From positions 2,762,437-2,826,436 of the forward strand of contig NC_071334.1 in assembly GCF_027744825.2 (NCBI RefSeq): a stretch of DNA of 64,000 nt, written 5' to 3'. The position numbers and the translations under genes were made by a program. Shown here piece by piece: positions 46,206-57,888 of the stretch. The first letter of the stretch is position 1. Every line of letters starts with the position of its first letter. This stretch comes from Synchiropus splendidus. Its lineage: Eukaryota; Chordata; Actinopteri; Syngnathiformes; Callionymidae. The notes beneath the pieces were generated by a model. It was not told where the DNA came from, did not search any database, and saw only the letters and a program-made list of their open reading frames with translations.

Positions 46206-46506
46206 ACTCGTTGGAGCCGTCAGGGGGCGCCAGTGAGCCTTTGTCTCGGGAACACATCCGGGTGTTTGACCTCGAGTGAGTCTCTTTGTCTGCGTCCCTT
46301 GGCTTCATTGGTTTTCAGCCGTTGCAAAAGTTGTTTTATCGGGCAGTTAGTGGATCATTGTTCCTCGGATTCACTAGACATTCGTCTAAGTTCTATCCAG
46401 AAAACTCCGTGTCTGTCGATGCGTGTTGATATCCGCTCATCTTGTGGCTCTTTAGCCTGAAGCTAACTGAAGAAGCCAAGGAAGCTGCGTCTGTATCCGG
46501 AGCGAG
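46206..46506 (+). promoter_or_regulatory. Gene B promoter/non-coding first exon
   Basis: Carries GACTCGTTGGAGCCGTCAGG, GGGGCGCCAGTGAGCC, AACACATCCGGGTGTTTGAC, TCTGTCGATGCGTG, and ends TATCCGGAGCGAG|GTGAGCGCC. The stretch TTCCTGGTTTATTCC of C and D is replaced by GGCTTCATTGGTTTTCAGCC. A second copy of the exon end and donor occurs at 46774-46811, so B has two possible donors. Confidence 0.65.
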
Positions 46507-46688
46507 GTGAGCGCCTGTGTTTTGACCGGTCTCTTCTCTGGTTTGGTTTTTAGATTAGACTCCCCTTGTCCTTCACATTCTTTGATTGATACTATATGTT
46601 GTTGTGTTGTCTTATTCGTCTGTCTGATCTCGGTTTATTCACCATTAAGACGCCAGAATGACTTCCAGCTTGTGTTGTGTCTGAATAA

Positions 46689-46770
46689 TAGTGATGGGTA
46701 GATGAGGCATCCTGTACCGTTTCGACACAGTGACACACTGTATTGACACTGTGTTGACACTGTGTTGCTG
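46689..46770 (+). mobile_element. Truncated hAT end in the B intron
   Basis: CTGAATAA (46681-46688) followed by TAGTGATGGGTAGATGAGGC is the same insertion junction as at 54427-54454 in gene C. Only ~80 bp remain, ending in GTGTTGACACTGTGTTGCTGA, and the text then continues directly as CTGAAGAAGCCAAGGAAGCT (exon-end sequence). Confidence 0.85.
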
Positions 46771-47339
46771 ACTGAAGAAGCCAAGGAAGCTGCGTCTGTA
46801 TCCGGAGCGAGGTGAGCGCCTCTTTGTTTTGACCAGTCTGATCTCAGTTGATTTACCAACATGACACCAGATTGACTTCCAGCTTGTGTTATGTCTGAAT
46901 AATATCTGAATGTGGGCTTTTACGTCTATTATCAACCTGTCATACGTGTTATAAACAGTGCTTTAATACGAAGTATTTTCAGTTCGTACATGGATCGTTG
47001 TGTGCAGAATCGTCTGTTCCTTCCTTCCTGTCTTGACCAGCAGTGGTCAGAAGATATCAAAACATACTAACAGGATGGCTTCACGTCCAGACATTTGAAG
47101 CGCTTGTAACTAAAAATGTAGAACAAGTTGAAGTTTGAAAAACGACTGCTTTGGTCAAATGCAGTTTTCACGTTTCAGGACTGCAGAGATAAGACTTTAT
47201 TCATCTCACCAAGGAGAAGTTCACTGTTACAGGAGCTCTTAGAGCCACAGTGGGTGTAAAGGTTACGATAAGGTGCAGAAATAAGAAGGTAGTGAGTGAA
47301 AACATAACATACAAAATGTACAAATCTACAATAGTTTAG

Positions 47340-47770
47340 TGCAATGTGGGGTGGTATGTACATGTCACAGTATCAGATGAGGTGTATATGGTGATGGTTG
47401 CTGGTTACAGGTGGTCAGCAGGTCCAGAGGTCATTGCACGTGGTGTTAACTACACAGCAGAGTTGTACAGTCTGATGAACTACAAACATGGGCGGATGAG
47501 TCGTTCCTTTGCGTCCCATCTGGTCCCAATCACCAAAGCATTTAAAGCAGCTTAAATGAGGCAGTTTGTTTATAGAAAATGGAACTGACACACATGACGA
47601 TGGAAATGTAGCGGTTCAGGTGGTGAACTGCGGTCACATCGCACACAGTGCTGCCGTCAGATGTGAGTTGTTGCTGCATTTTAATGCGTGATTTAGTGTG
47701 ATGGCAAGACTCCCAACTGAGACGCTGAATCATGAGTGCTGTCACTCTGGATGAGTGAAGATGCTTTCTT
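47340..47770 (+). repeat. Intronic block shared with gene E (34780-35225, inverted)
   Basis: Near-identical over ~430 bp (for example GTGGTATGTACATGTCACAG and the CGCACACAGTGCTGCCGTCA block). It belongs to the duplicated gene unit and is not a gene; the open frames in it are chance. At 47312-47319 it holds the empty hAT target (CAAAATGT). Confidence 0.85.
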
Positions 47771-48553
47771 CACTTTGGTTGTCCTTATTCACTGTGAAGT
47801 TCAGTTGTATTCATCCAATAGGAGTTTGTTGGTGTTTCAGTACGTATCAAAGTTCCTGTACTCACGCCAATGACAGCAGCTCCAGAGTTGACATGCAGAG
47901 ATTCTCACGTCAAAGTTCAGAATGAGCAGGGTTTCTGCTCCATGTGAATGATAGTGGTGCACTGCCAGGGCTCATATGAGGGCTGCCACACTGAGAGTCT
48001 TATTTGTTGTTCCTCTGTCTCAGCTTCAAAAAGTCCAGGCAGAAGCCCTGAGGACTCGCGGATCCCATGATCCTTTGCGAAACACATGAACGTGCTTCGT
48101 GATGTCAAGCATCAACGGTTTAACATCTAAATCACTCTGAAATGGAAGAACGTGCTTCTTTTACACCATCAGTTCAGGTGCTGTGTCGTCCTGCAACACT
48201 GTAGAGAACTCTTCAGCCATGGTGCCATAGCTGCTCCCCTGTAATGACTATACTGAGTGATCAACCGACAGCTGTCTGTCACATCGACTCTGCACACAAT
48301 CATCCGTTTGCAAAAGCTACATATTAAATTGTGGTGTCATGTTGAAAAGGAAAAGGTACATCAACTACAAAATCTACTTATTTTCTGCAGTTTGGAACTT
48401 AAATATTCCAATTTAACGATATGCAAGTCATATTAAATGTGATTTGGGTTTGGTGTGAACATACAGTGACTTCAGTTTTGATGCATGTAACATGCTTCTG
48501 CTTTTATGTTTTTGTTGAGTGTTGTTGTCTGTAAAATCTTCAGGTGGATTACA

Positions 48554-50595
48554 ATGTCCAGACTGAAGAGATGGAAAGTGTCCTACAACAGAATCATGTT
48601 GGAGACTGGAGACAGCAGACCAGGTACAGGGACACCACACGTCAGACATTTTGGGCGTCTGGTGCCTAAGCTGGAAAAAAGGGCACCCATCACAAAAGTG
48701 ACCTGTTTTTGCTGGGTTGGTTCAACACAGAAAAACTCCAGCCTCCATCAAAATCCATCATGTGTCTTCGCGGTTACAAAGTGGTCCAAGCATATCCATG
48801 TGGTTTATCACCAATCAATAAAGTAAAAAGTTTGTAACCAATACCTGGACCCTCAAGTTTCAATCTCAGTTGTGAGATTGTCAGATTTGCTAAGGGCTTG
48901 GACGATGATGGCTGTGGTGCAAGACTAGTTCCATCCATCCACCCATCCATCCATCCATCCATCCATCCATCCTAATCCGTTGCCGGGTCACAGGGGCCTC
49001 AAAAGGCTGTGCTAAACTCTCCTGGGTAACATCCAGCAGCTCCGGCCGGAGGATCCCCAGACGCTCCCAGGCCAGTGAAGTGATATCATCCCTCCACCTG
49101 CTCCTTGTATGTTGAGATCGTGTGTTGCTCAGAGTGACTTCAGGATTATTGTCAAGATACACGTGTTGCCTTCTTGAGCTGATGGAACTTAAATATAATA
49201 CTGAGAACTGCATTTCACTCTGTTGGCTTTTTCTGTGTGTGTGTCCCTGCAGATCTCCAACAGCAGCTGATGGTCAAAGGAGAAGATACTTCAGAACAGC
49301 AGGAGTGCAGCTCCAGTATGAGTCAAGAGGGACAAGAACATCCTCTCATTAAAGAAGAAAAAGAAGAGATCCAGACCTTCCTCATTGATGTGAAGAGTGA
49401 ATATGATGAGGCTGGAACCAGCAGCTTTGATCAACAACTGAAAACAGAAGAGGAAGAAATTGAGAGTCAAGTCAACAGAACCAGACTCTCCCCCCTGTCT
49501 CTTGTGAAGAGTGAGGATGATGAACTTGGAATCAGCAGCTTGACACAACAAGTGAAAACAGAAGCTGATGGAGACAAGTGTGGAGGACCAAACCCAGCCA
49601 GCGACTTGGACACATCTCTTCATGCTGACCAGCAGAGGTCGCTGTGCTCTGAATCTGACACTGATGACAGTGAAGACTGGGGAGAAACCAGTAACAATCA
49701 TTCTGCTTCAAACTCTGTTGAGGATCCAAACATTTGTGGACAAAAAGGAGAAAACGATCAATTTAAGTGCTCACATTGCGGTAAATGTTTCACTCTTTCT
49801 GTTACCCTCACGCGGCACATGAGAAAACACACCGGACAAAAACTTTCTTGGTGCTCTCTGTGTGGTAAATCTTTTACTACAAACACTATATTGGGCAATC
49901 ACATGAGAATCCACACAGGAGAGAAACCTTTCAGCTGCACTCACTGTGGTAAATGTTTCAGATTTACAGTCGATCTGAAACGCCACGCAAGAATTCACAC
50001 AGGAGAAAAACCTTATAGCTGCACTCACTGCGGTAAATGTTTTGCTCAGCAAAGTACTTTGACAAAACACATGAGAATTCACACCGGAGAAAAACCTAAT
50101 GGCTGCACTCAGTGTGGTAAATGTTTCAGAAGTACGACCGAGCTGAAAGAACACATGAGAATTCACACAGGCGAAAAACCTTATAGCTGCACTCACTGTG
50201 GTAAATGTTTTTCTCATCAAAGTAGTTTGACAAGTCACTTAAGAATTCACACAGGAGACAAACCAAATGTCTGCACTCAGTGTCCTAAACGTTTTATGAA
50301 GAAAAGTTTGCTGGATATTCACATGAGAGTTCACACTGGAGAAAGACCTTATATCTGCTCTGAGTGTGGAAGTTCTTTTAAAGCACGTGGGACCCTGAAG
50401 TTACACATGAGAAAACACACGGGAGATAAACTTTCGAGGTGCTCTCTGTGTGGTAAATCTTATACGACAAAAAGTAAATTGGCCGCTCACATGAAAATTC
50501 ACACTGGAGTAAAACCTTTCAACTGCACTCACTGTGATAAACGTTTCACATTTGCAGCCGATCTGAAACGACACATGAGAATTCACACAGAATAA
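48554..50595 (+). CDS. Gene B: C2H2 zinc-finger protein ending early at a TAA (10 fingers)
   Basis: Coding exons are 48554-48623 (exon from 48544; [23 protein letters not shown]) and 49253-50595, joined in phase 1 (CCAG|GTACAG, TGTCCCTGCAG|ATCTCC giving D-LQQQL). The exon-1 domain is only 23 codons against 52 in gene A. The acidic part has five psi-K-x-E motifs (IKEE, VKSE, LKTE, VKSE, VKTE) and [11 protein letters not shown]. Ten fingers follow. The eleventh linker, normally HTGEKP, reads HTE-stop (TAA 50593-50595). The same frame stays open for 92 more codons to TAA 50872-50874 with three more fingers, one with a His-to-Gln loss. Likely a shortened but possibly working DNA-binding protein. 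Confidence 0.8.
48931..48972 (+). repeat. (CATC)n in the B intron, short allele
   Basis: About 10 CATC units (one CACC variant) between coding exon 1 and the last exon, bounded by CTAGTTC and CTAATCCGTTGCCGG. Confidence 0.95.
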
Positions 50596-50874
50596 AAACC
50601 TTTCAGCTGCACTCACTGTGGTAAATGTTTTGATCAGAGAGGTGTGTTGAATATTCACTTGAGAGTCCACACTGGAGAAAAACCTTACACCTGCTCTGAT
50701 TGTGGTCGCTCTTTTCGAGACAGTGGGACCCTGAAGTCACAGATCATAATTCACACTGGAGAAAAACCATATCTCTGCTCCCTTTGTGGGAAATATTTTA
50801 CATGGAGAAAGAACTATATGGCCCACATGAGGGTCTTTCATGAGATCTCCCTTCATGGAGAAGTGAAGTCTTAA
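50596..50874 (+). pseudogene. Former C-terminal fingers of gene B behind the premature stop
   Basis: In frame with gene B and free of stops. Reads [40 protein letters not shown] (first zinc His replaced by Gln) and YLCSLCGKYFTWRKNYMAH, ending HGEVKS like gene D. It would be made only by stop readthrough. Confidence 0.8.
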
Positions 50875-51059
50875 GCCTTTGGATGCCAGAGGTTGCCACA
50901 TCACATATCACTATTTGAGAAGCTGTATCATGACTGTCAGAAATGAGGGTATACTATAAATGAGAAGTTCGCGTCACCCAAAGTTGGATGTGTATGTTCT
51001 CACAACGACAGTGATCATGGTGCATCCACTGTTATTCATCATTATCTACAAGCATCGAC

Positions 51060-51620
51060 TGAAATTGAGTTGCTTGGATCCAATTTCAACAAATATGAGG
51101 TGAATTGGCAGAAAAATGAGCTGCTAACTCGCCTGTTAAACTACTTTTAAGAGAAACAGAAAACCAGGAATAAAAGATGAAGGACGCAGACAGAGAGACT
51201 CAACCTGTTGCGAAGTTTTGTTCCGTGTTGTTGACCGGTGGACTGTTATTAGTGTGACACAGGAGAGGCAGAGATGCCATGAAAATGTCTCACGCTGTAT
51301 ATTCTGCGCCAAAATAAAAGTTGAAAGTAATTCCCAACTGAAGTCTGAGATGAAATGTTGCAGATCTTTGTCCATATATCATGTATCGTGATGACTCTTC
51401 CTGGATCACATATGACCTGTGACGTATACTCAGAAGCTTGCTTTATAGCGCTCTCTGCTGGAGGAATGAGTGCTGTCTTTGTGCACACGTCAGTCCAGCA
51501 CATTGTTTCAAAGCAGCAAAATGACTTCAGTCCTGCTGGTCATATTTCCATCCGCCACAGATCTTTAGGGCATCATGGGCAACAGTGGCAGTGTCAAAGA
51601 GGAGGACGAGTTTCCACATC
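51060..51620 (-). repeat. Inverted copy of the gene A promoter/first exon, 3' of gene B
   Basis: Reverse complement matches 38270-38820: TTGCCCATGATGCC, GCACACGTCAGTC, CTCCAGCAGAGAGCGC with TATAAAG, ACTTTTATTTTGGCGCAGAA and GGAACAAAACTT. It points toward lower coordinates, that is into the 3' end of gene B. No A-type coding exon is attached. Confidence 0.85.
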
Positions 51621-52309
51621 ATGCTCATAAACCCAATTCTTTCATTGAGGTTTTCATTGGGTCCTGGAGACATACAGGTCCTGAAGAGGTGGCAGCCTGC
51701 AACCCATCACCTTCTGAGCATGTTGGAAATACACCTCCCGTGTACCTCCGCGTGTTTGTTCACTCTATGTTATATCCAAGAAATGTCTTCCCTGACAGAG
51801 GAGTCTAATACAAAAGCAGAATTCTGGGTCAGCAGCTCTACATGACTTAGCCTTAGCAGAAGTCTGGTAGAGTGACAAAAAACTGTCTGAGGTCTTGACC
51901 CTTTATACCCAAAAGTTCCTCTACATGGGCTCCGTCCTCGTCCGATTGGTCCTCCACTGTTGACGCCAGTCCTGGTCGCTGGCTCCCTCGTAACCATGGC
52001 AACGACCACAAGGCATGCGCCCCCCTACCTGACACAGGTGGCTCTCATCAGGGCCAGCTCCTTCCAGCTCTGGAGAAGATGGTACTTCCCAGCCTCCTCT
52101 GTCTGACCTTGGACCCTCCAATGAGTTCTAATGTTTGTTCCTCCAGTGTGCTTCACTCCCGTCTTTGGACTTCACCTGCAACTTCAAATTCTCACACCCA
52201 CTCAGCCACACTGCCTCCTCCAGCATTCCTGCATCTGTGAATAACTGCTTTATTAGTAGAACAAACAATGAATGATATTAATATTGTATAATAAATGCAA
52301 GGCACATTG

Positions 52310-52545
52310 CGCTGCAGTTTGCCCTTTTCCCTGGAGGTGGTGCTGTTGTACCAGACGGTGATAGAGGAGGAGGATTGACTCGATGGCTGTGTAGAACTCC
52401 ACCAGCAACTTCGTCGGCAGTCGAAGTTTTCGTAGCTGCCTCAGGAAGGACATTCCTGTAAGCCGACTCATCTCCATCTGAGATTTGATCAGCTTCACCG
52501 ACTGGTGGCTGGAGGTTCAGCAGTTAGTGTCCAGATTTTATTTTA
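52310..52545 (-). mobile_element. L2-type LINE fragment, RT C-terminus, deleted
   Basis: Matches 22745-22885 and then jumps to pieces of 23140-23240. Reads FLRQLRKLRLPTKLLVEFYTAI and SRLTG. Two internal deletions. Confidence 0.85.
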
Positions 52546-52547
52546 TT

Positions 52548-52618
52548 TTATTTTAGCACTTTCCTAGTTGGTGGGATCCCCAATAACCATGGCAATAAAG
52601 TTGATTCTGATTCTGATG
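52548..52618 (+). mobile_element. L2-type LINE 3' end in + orientation
   Basis: GCACTTTCCTAGTTGGTGGG, CCATGGCAATAAAGTTGATT and two CTGATT units are the + orientation of the LINE tail at 22374-22460. It therefore faces the opposite way from its neighbours on both sides. Confidence 0.8.
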
Positions 52619-52624
52619 TGTAAC

Positions 52625-52905
52625 CGTGATCCAGCACGCTCTGCTCTCTGGTGGGACATTTTACCACCTGCTTGTACCTGGGAAGCTCCTCACTCAGAGT
52701 CGCCTTGTTGAAGTCACCAAGCACAATAATGGGAGAGTCCAGAGCAGTTCACTCCACATGCAGGTCCTGGTCTGTGAGCACCCACTGAGCCTCACGGACG
52801 TCTGCGCTGGGCAGGACGTAAACAGCAGCCAGAATGAATGAAGAGAACTTACGTGGGGAGTAAAATGGAGTTGCAGTTACATTCCAAAGGAGAGCAGTGC
52901 TGAAA
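52625..52905 (-). mobile_element. L2-type LINE endonuclease fragment
   Basis: Matches 24668-24935 (CGTGATCCAGCACGCTCTGC, TCGCCTTGTTGAAGTCACCA, CAGCCAGAATGAATGAAG). Truncated at both ends. Confidence 0.85.
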
Positions 52906-53005
52906 AATCACTGATGGGGCGGTCAAGAGGCTGCCATTCTTACTTTTAAAGGGTTTTCAGGACAAGCTGCAAAACAAGAAAATCAGCGAAGAATATCACA
53001 CATTA

Positions 53006-53460
53006 GATAAGATGTCCTTTATCTGTCCCACGGTGGGGAAATTTAACCTGTCACAGCGAAGATACACAACAAATATCAAAGACATTCAACAACCATCACC
53101 ACACACAAAACTAACAAAAAACAGTGGCGTCACAAACTATCAAGCAAGACAAGAAATAAATATCATGAGATAAATAGATGACAATGATTCCATCAGGTTT
53201 TACTGTTGCACAACCTTACAGGAGGAAGAAGCGTCAAAATCGTTCCGCCGTGCAGCGATGGTGGATCAGCTGGTGACTGAAGGCGCCGTCCAGTGCTGTC
53301 AGAGTCTCCTGGAGGAGGTGAGACAGGTCCATCAGGGGTGACAGCTTGGCCACAGTCCTCCTGTCTCCCACCTCCTCCACTGAGTCCAGAGAGCACATCG
53401 ATGCCAGGCTGGTCGGCCAACTGCAGCAGGTCCATGGAGGAGCTCAATAGTGACACTAAC
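53006..53460 (-). mobile_element. Rex1-type LINE fragment in the B-C spacer
   Basis: The inverted match to 37796-38055 (CCTCCTCCACTGAGTCCAGA, CAGCTGGTGACTGAAGG) plus its 3' flank (GTCCCACGGTGGGGAAATTT). It lies at the same relative place as the Rex1 fragment between E and A, as part of an inverted spacer copy. Confidence 0.82.
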
Positions 53461-53940
53461 AAGTGTCTGATCAGCCATTTGTTTTCTTCAGAGTATCAGG
53501 CTGCTATGTCATGTGTTCATTTCCTATGGATTTATCAGGTCTGATTTTAGGAGCGCTGGCTATTGGTGACAGTCCACTCTGGTTTCTTCACTATTCCAGC
53601 ACCTGAGTTGACAATGAAGCAGCAGGGTTTTAGATGAGATTAGCTGCCTGTTAATGGTCCCACAGTGTTTGTAGATCAGATTTATCGTGTGTGTAGAACA
53701 CACCCCCAAACCACTGAACACAGCGAGAGTCTTCTGCTCCAAATAAAGGAACAACAAATGAAACACATCACAACACTGCTATTTACAGGAGAATTCACTA
53801 CCCACAATCCCTTGCGTCACAGTTCACCAGGTCGCTACATTATGATCAACATGCAGCATGGAACTGTCAAACAAGGCTCCATTAATAGATGATTGTTTTA
53901 ATACTTGTGTGTCTATCATGAAAGAGTTTAAATTGTAACT

Positions 53941-54252
53941 GACTCGTTGGAGCCGTCAGGGGGCGCCAGTGAGCCTTTCTCTCGGGAACACATCCGGGTG
54001 TTTGACCTCGAGTGAGTCTCTCTGGCTGCGTCCGTCAGCTTCCTGGTTTATTCCTGGATTTCTGCTGGTGCAACAGTTGTTTTATTGGGCAGTTAGTGGA
54101 TCATTGTTCCTCGGATTCACTAGACATTCGTCTAAGTTCTATCCAGAAAACTCCGTGTCTGTCGATGCGTGTTGATATCCGCTCATCTTGTGGCTCTTTA
54201 GCCTGAAGCTAACTGAAGAAGCCAAGGAAGCTGCGTCTGTATCCGGAGCGAG
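53941..54252 (+). promoter_or_regulatory. Gene C promoter/non-coding first exon
   Basis: GACTCGTTGGAGCCGTCAGG, GGGGCGCCAGTGAGCC, ACATCCGGGTGTTTGACCTC, TTCCTGGTTTATTCCTGG, TCTGTCGATGCGTG, ending TCCGGAGCGAG|GTGAGCGCC. Nearly identical to D over the full length, and shared with E. Confidence 0.68.
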
Positions 54253-54434
54253 GTGAGCGCCTGTGTTTTGACCGGTCTTTTCTCTGGTTTGGTTTTTAGA
54301 TTAGACTCCCCTCGTCCTTCACATTCTTTGATTGATACTATATGTTGTTGTGTAGTCTTATTTGTCTGTCTGATCTCGGTTTATTCACCATTAAGACGCC
54401 AGAATGACTTCCAGCTTGTGTTGTGTCTGAATAA

Positions 54435-55169
54435 TAGTGATGGGTAGATGAGGCATCCTGTATCGTTTCGACATAGTGACACACTGTGTTGACACTGTGT
54501 TGACACTGTATTGACACTGTGTTGACACTGTGTTGCTGAATACTGACACCTGGTGGACTTGCAGGAAACATTTGACAGGGTCATCTGACACTGATCTGTC
54601 AAACCAATTTTATCCAATTCCATTGATTAGGCATTTGCATTCACATTATTTTTACATATACGTAATTTCATTAAAAAAAAAAATCTTTGATATTCGAGAC
54701 GCAGTTGATAAATTAAGTGAACATCTGTCTGAATGCCTAAGTAAAAGTGTTGTGAATGAGAATGGACTCATTGTAATTAAAGATTTTTATTCAAAAAAAT
54801 TAGTTTCTCCAGCGTTTTGTTATTCAGTCCATTTCTTTTTTTTGAGGCAATTTCCCCCGCCTTTGAGAAGCTCCTCTCACAAGGCACTGAAGAGGCCGGT
54901 GTGCACAACACCTGTGTGGCCAATATAAATAGGTGAGGGAACGTTGCCTCCATGGACTTCCAGTATAAGAGCGGGTCTTCCGTACGTGCAACGTGTCCTG
55001 TTGACAGATGCGCTTCCTTATAAACACAGTTTGGCGCGGGACCGCTGTGTCGACACGGTTCCGGTAGTGGTCACGTGACTTTCTTAAAGCGGTACGTGCA
55101 CCGACACGGGGTTTGCCCTGGAAGCTCGGCGCACGCATCGACGCCTCAGTGTCGCTGGACCCATCACTA
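54435..55169 (-). mobile_element. Non-autonomous hAT element in the C intron, with 8-bp TSD
   Basis: 735 bp with ends TAGTGATGGGTAGATG and GGACCCATCACTA, flanked by CTGAATAA at 54427-54434 and CTGAATAA at 55170-55177. It is the same family as 35230-36165 in opposite orientation. The BED start is gone: the text jumps between two copies of TGTCAACAGGA (35395 and 35619 in the other copy), so ~224 bp were lost between direct repeats. It has five GTGTTGACACT-type subterminal units, more than the other copy. The hATC remnant is in frame only in part. Confidence 0.93.
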
Positions 55170-55657
55170 CTGAATAATAATATCATCCCATGATCCTTTG
55201 CGAAACACATGAACGTGCTTCGTGAGCATCAACGGTTTAACATCTAAATCACTCTGAAATGGAAGAACGTGCTTCTTTTCCACCATCAGTTCAGGTGCTG
55301 TGTCGTCCTGCAACACTGTAGAGAACTCTTCAGCCATGGTGCCATACCTGCTCCCCTGTAATGACTATACTGAGTGATCAACCGACAGCTGCCTGTCACA
55401 TCGATTCTGCACACAATCATCCGTTTGCAAAAGTAAAGTAATTATGGTGTCATGTTGAAAAGGACATCAATTAAAATGAAGTCAGAAGTTTGGAACTTAA
55501 ATAATCCAATTTAATGATCTGCAATATCATGCAATAAAGTCATATTCAATGTTGTTTGGGTTTGGTGTGAACATACAGTGACTTCAGTTTCGATTCATGT
55601 AACATACTTCTGTTTTTGTTGAGTGTTGTTCTCTGTGAAATCTTCAGGTGGATTAAA

Positions 55658-57888
55658 ATGTCCAGACTGAAGAGATGGAAAGAGTCCTACAACAGAATCA
55701 TGTTGGAGATGGGGAACAGCAGACCAGGTACAGGAACACTACTGTTTATTTCAACCGTCTGGTGCCCAAACTGGAATAAAAGGGCACTCATCACAAAAGT
55801 TACCTGTTTTTACTGATTTGGTTCAACACAGACATAAAGTTTTTGAAATCCATTATGGGTCGTCGCAGTGACATACTGGTCCGAGCATATCCAATAATGT
55901 AAAAGTTTGTAACCAATACCTGGACCCTCAAGTTTCGATCTCAGTTGTGAGATTGTCAGATTAGCGTAGGGCTTGGACAATGACGGCTGTGGTGCAAGAC
56001 TAGTTCCATCCATCCATCCATCCATCCATCCATCCATCCATCCATCCATCCATCCATCCATCCATCCATCCACCCACCCACCCATCCACCCATCCATCCA
56101 TCCATCCATCCATCCATCCATCCATCCACCCACCCACCCATCCATCCATCCATCCATCCATCCATCCATCATCCATCCATCCATCCACCCATCATCCATC
56201 CATCCATCCACCCATCCATCCATCCATCCATCCATCCATCCACCCATCCATCCATCCATCCATCCTAATCCGTTGCCGGGTCACAGGGGCCTCAAAAGGC
56301 TGTGCTAAACTCTCCTGGGTAACATCCAGCAGCTCCGGCTGGAGGATCCCCAGACACTCCCAGGCCAGTGAAGTGATATCATCCCTCCACCTGCTCCTTG
56401 TATGTTGAGATCGTGTGTTGCTCAGAGTGACTTCAGGATGATTGTCAAGATACACGTGTTGCCTTCTTGAGCTGATGGAACTTAAATATAATACTGAGAA
56501 CTGCATTTCACTCTGTTGGCTTTTTCTGTGTGTGTGTCCCTGCAGATCTCCAACAGCAGCTGATGATCGAAGGAGAAGATACTTCAGAACAGCAGGAGTG
56601 CAGCTCCAGTATGAGTCAAGAGGGACGAGAACATCCTCTCATTAAAGAAGAAAAAGAAGAGATCCAGACCTTCCTCATTGATGTGAAGAGTGAATATGAT
56701 GAGGCTGGAACCAGCAGCTTTGATCAACAACTGGAAACAGAAGAGAAAGAAATTGAGAGTCAAGTCAACAGAACCACAGCCTCCCCCCTGTCTCTTGTGA
56801 AGAGTGAGGATGATGAACTTGGAATCAGCAGCTTGACACAACAAGTGAAAACAGAAGCTGATGGAGACAAGTGTGGAGGACCAAACCCAGCCAGCGACTT
56901 GGACACATCTCTTCATGCTGACCAGCAGAGGTCGCTGTGCTCTGAATCTGACACTGACGACAGTGAAGACTGGGGAGAAACCAGTGACACTCGTTCTGGT
57001 TCAAACTTTGTTGAGGATCCAAACATTTGTGGACAAAAAGGGGAAAAAAAGTCATTTAAGTGCTCACATTGTGGTAAATGTTTCACTCATTCTCGTACCC
57101 TCACTGTGCACATGAGAAAACACACGGGAGAAAAACTTTCTAGCTGCTCTCTGTGTGGTAAATTTTTTACGACAAAAAGTTTTTTGAGTGCTCACATGAA
57201 AATGCACACTGGAAAAAAACCATTCAGCTGCACTCACTGTGGTAAATGTTTCAGATTTACATCTGATCTGAAACGCCACGCAAGAATTCACACAGGAGAA
57301 AAACCTTATAGCTGTACTCACTGCGGTAAACGCTTTTCTCAGAAAAGCTTTTTGACAAACCACATGAGAATTCACACAGGAGAAAAACTTATTGGCTGCA
57401 CTCAGTGTGGTAAATGTTTCAGAAATACATCCGACCTGAAAAAACACATGAGAATTCACACAGGCGAAAAACCTTATAGCTGCACTCACTGTGGTAAATG
57501 TTTTTCTTGTCATAGTACTTTGACAAATCACTTAAGAATTCACACAGGAGACAAACCTAAGAGCTGCACTCAGTGTGATAAACGTTTTATTAAGAAAAGT
57601 TCGTTGGATATTCACATGAGAGTTCACACTGGAGAAAGACCTTATATCTGCTCTGAGTGTGGTCGCTCTTTTAGAGACAGTGGGACCCTGAACTCACACA
57701 TAAGAAAACACACGGGTGAAAGACTTTCGAGGTGCTCTCTGTGCAGTCAATCATTTACTACAATAAATAAATTGGCCGTTCACATGAAAATTCACACTGG
57801 AGTAAAACCTTTCAACTGCACTCACTGTGGTAAATGTTTCACATTTGCAACCTATCTGAAACGACACATGAGAATTCACACAGAATAA
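55658..57888 (+). CDS. Gene C: C2H2 zinc-finger protein ending early at the same TAA as gene B (10 fingers)
   Basis: Coding exons are 55658-55727 (exon from 55648; [23 protein letters not shown]) and 56546-57888, with the same phase-1 junction as B. The acidic part has IKEE, VKSE, VKSE and VKTE motifs and the [12 protein letters not shown] block. Ten fingers follow, aligned one to one with B (helices such as [31 protein letters not shown]). It stops in the linker after finger 10 (HTE-TAA at 57886-57888), exactly as in B. Behind the stop the frame stays open to 58326. Finger contacts differ from B at many helix positions, so binding sites should differ. Likely a nuclear DNA-binding regulator. 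Confidence 0.8.
56006..56265 (+). repeat. (CATC)n in the C intron, long expansion
   Basis: 260 bp, about 65 units of CATC with interspersed CACC and two units missing a base, at the same place as the short runs in B and D. Three CACC-rich clusters suggest internal block duplication. Confidence 0.95.

Noticed and set aside
53969..54206. Conserved open frames in the first exons (MSLSLGNTSG..., and equivalents in B, D, E)
   Set aside because: They recur because the exon is duplicated; the frames do not join the zinc-finger frame through the donor and read as 5' UTR.
55810..56308. Frames encoding MDGW or IHPS repeats
   Set aside because: Pure (CATC)n translation in the intron of gene C; no conserved ends.
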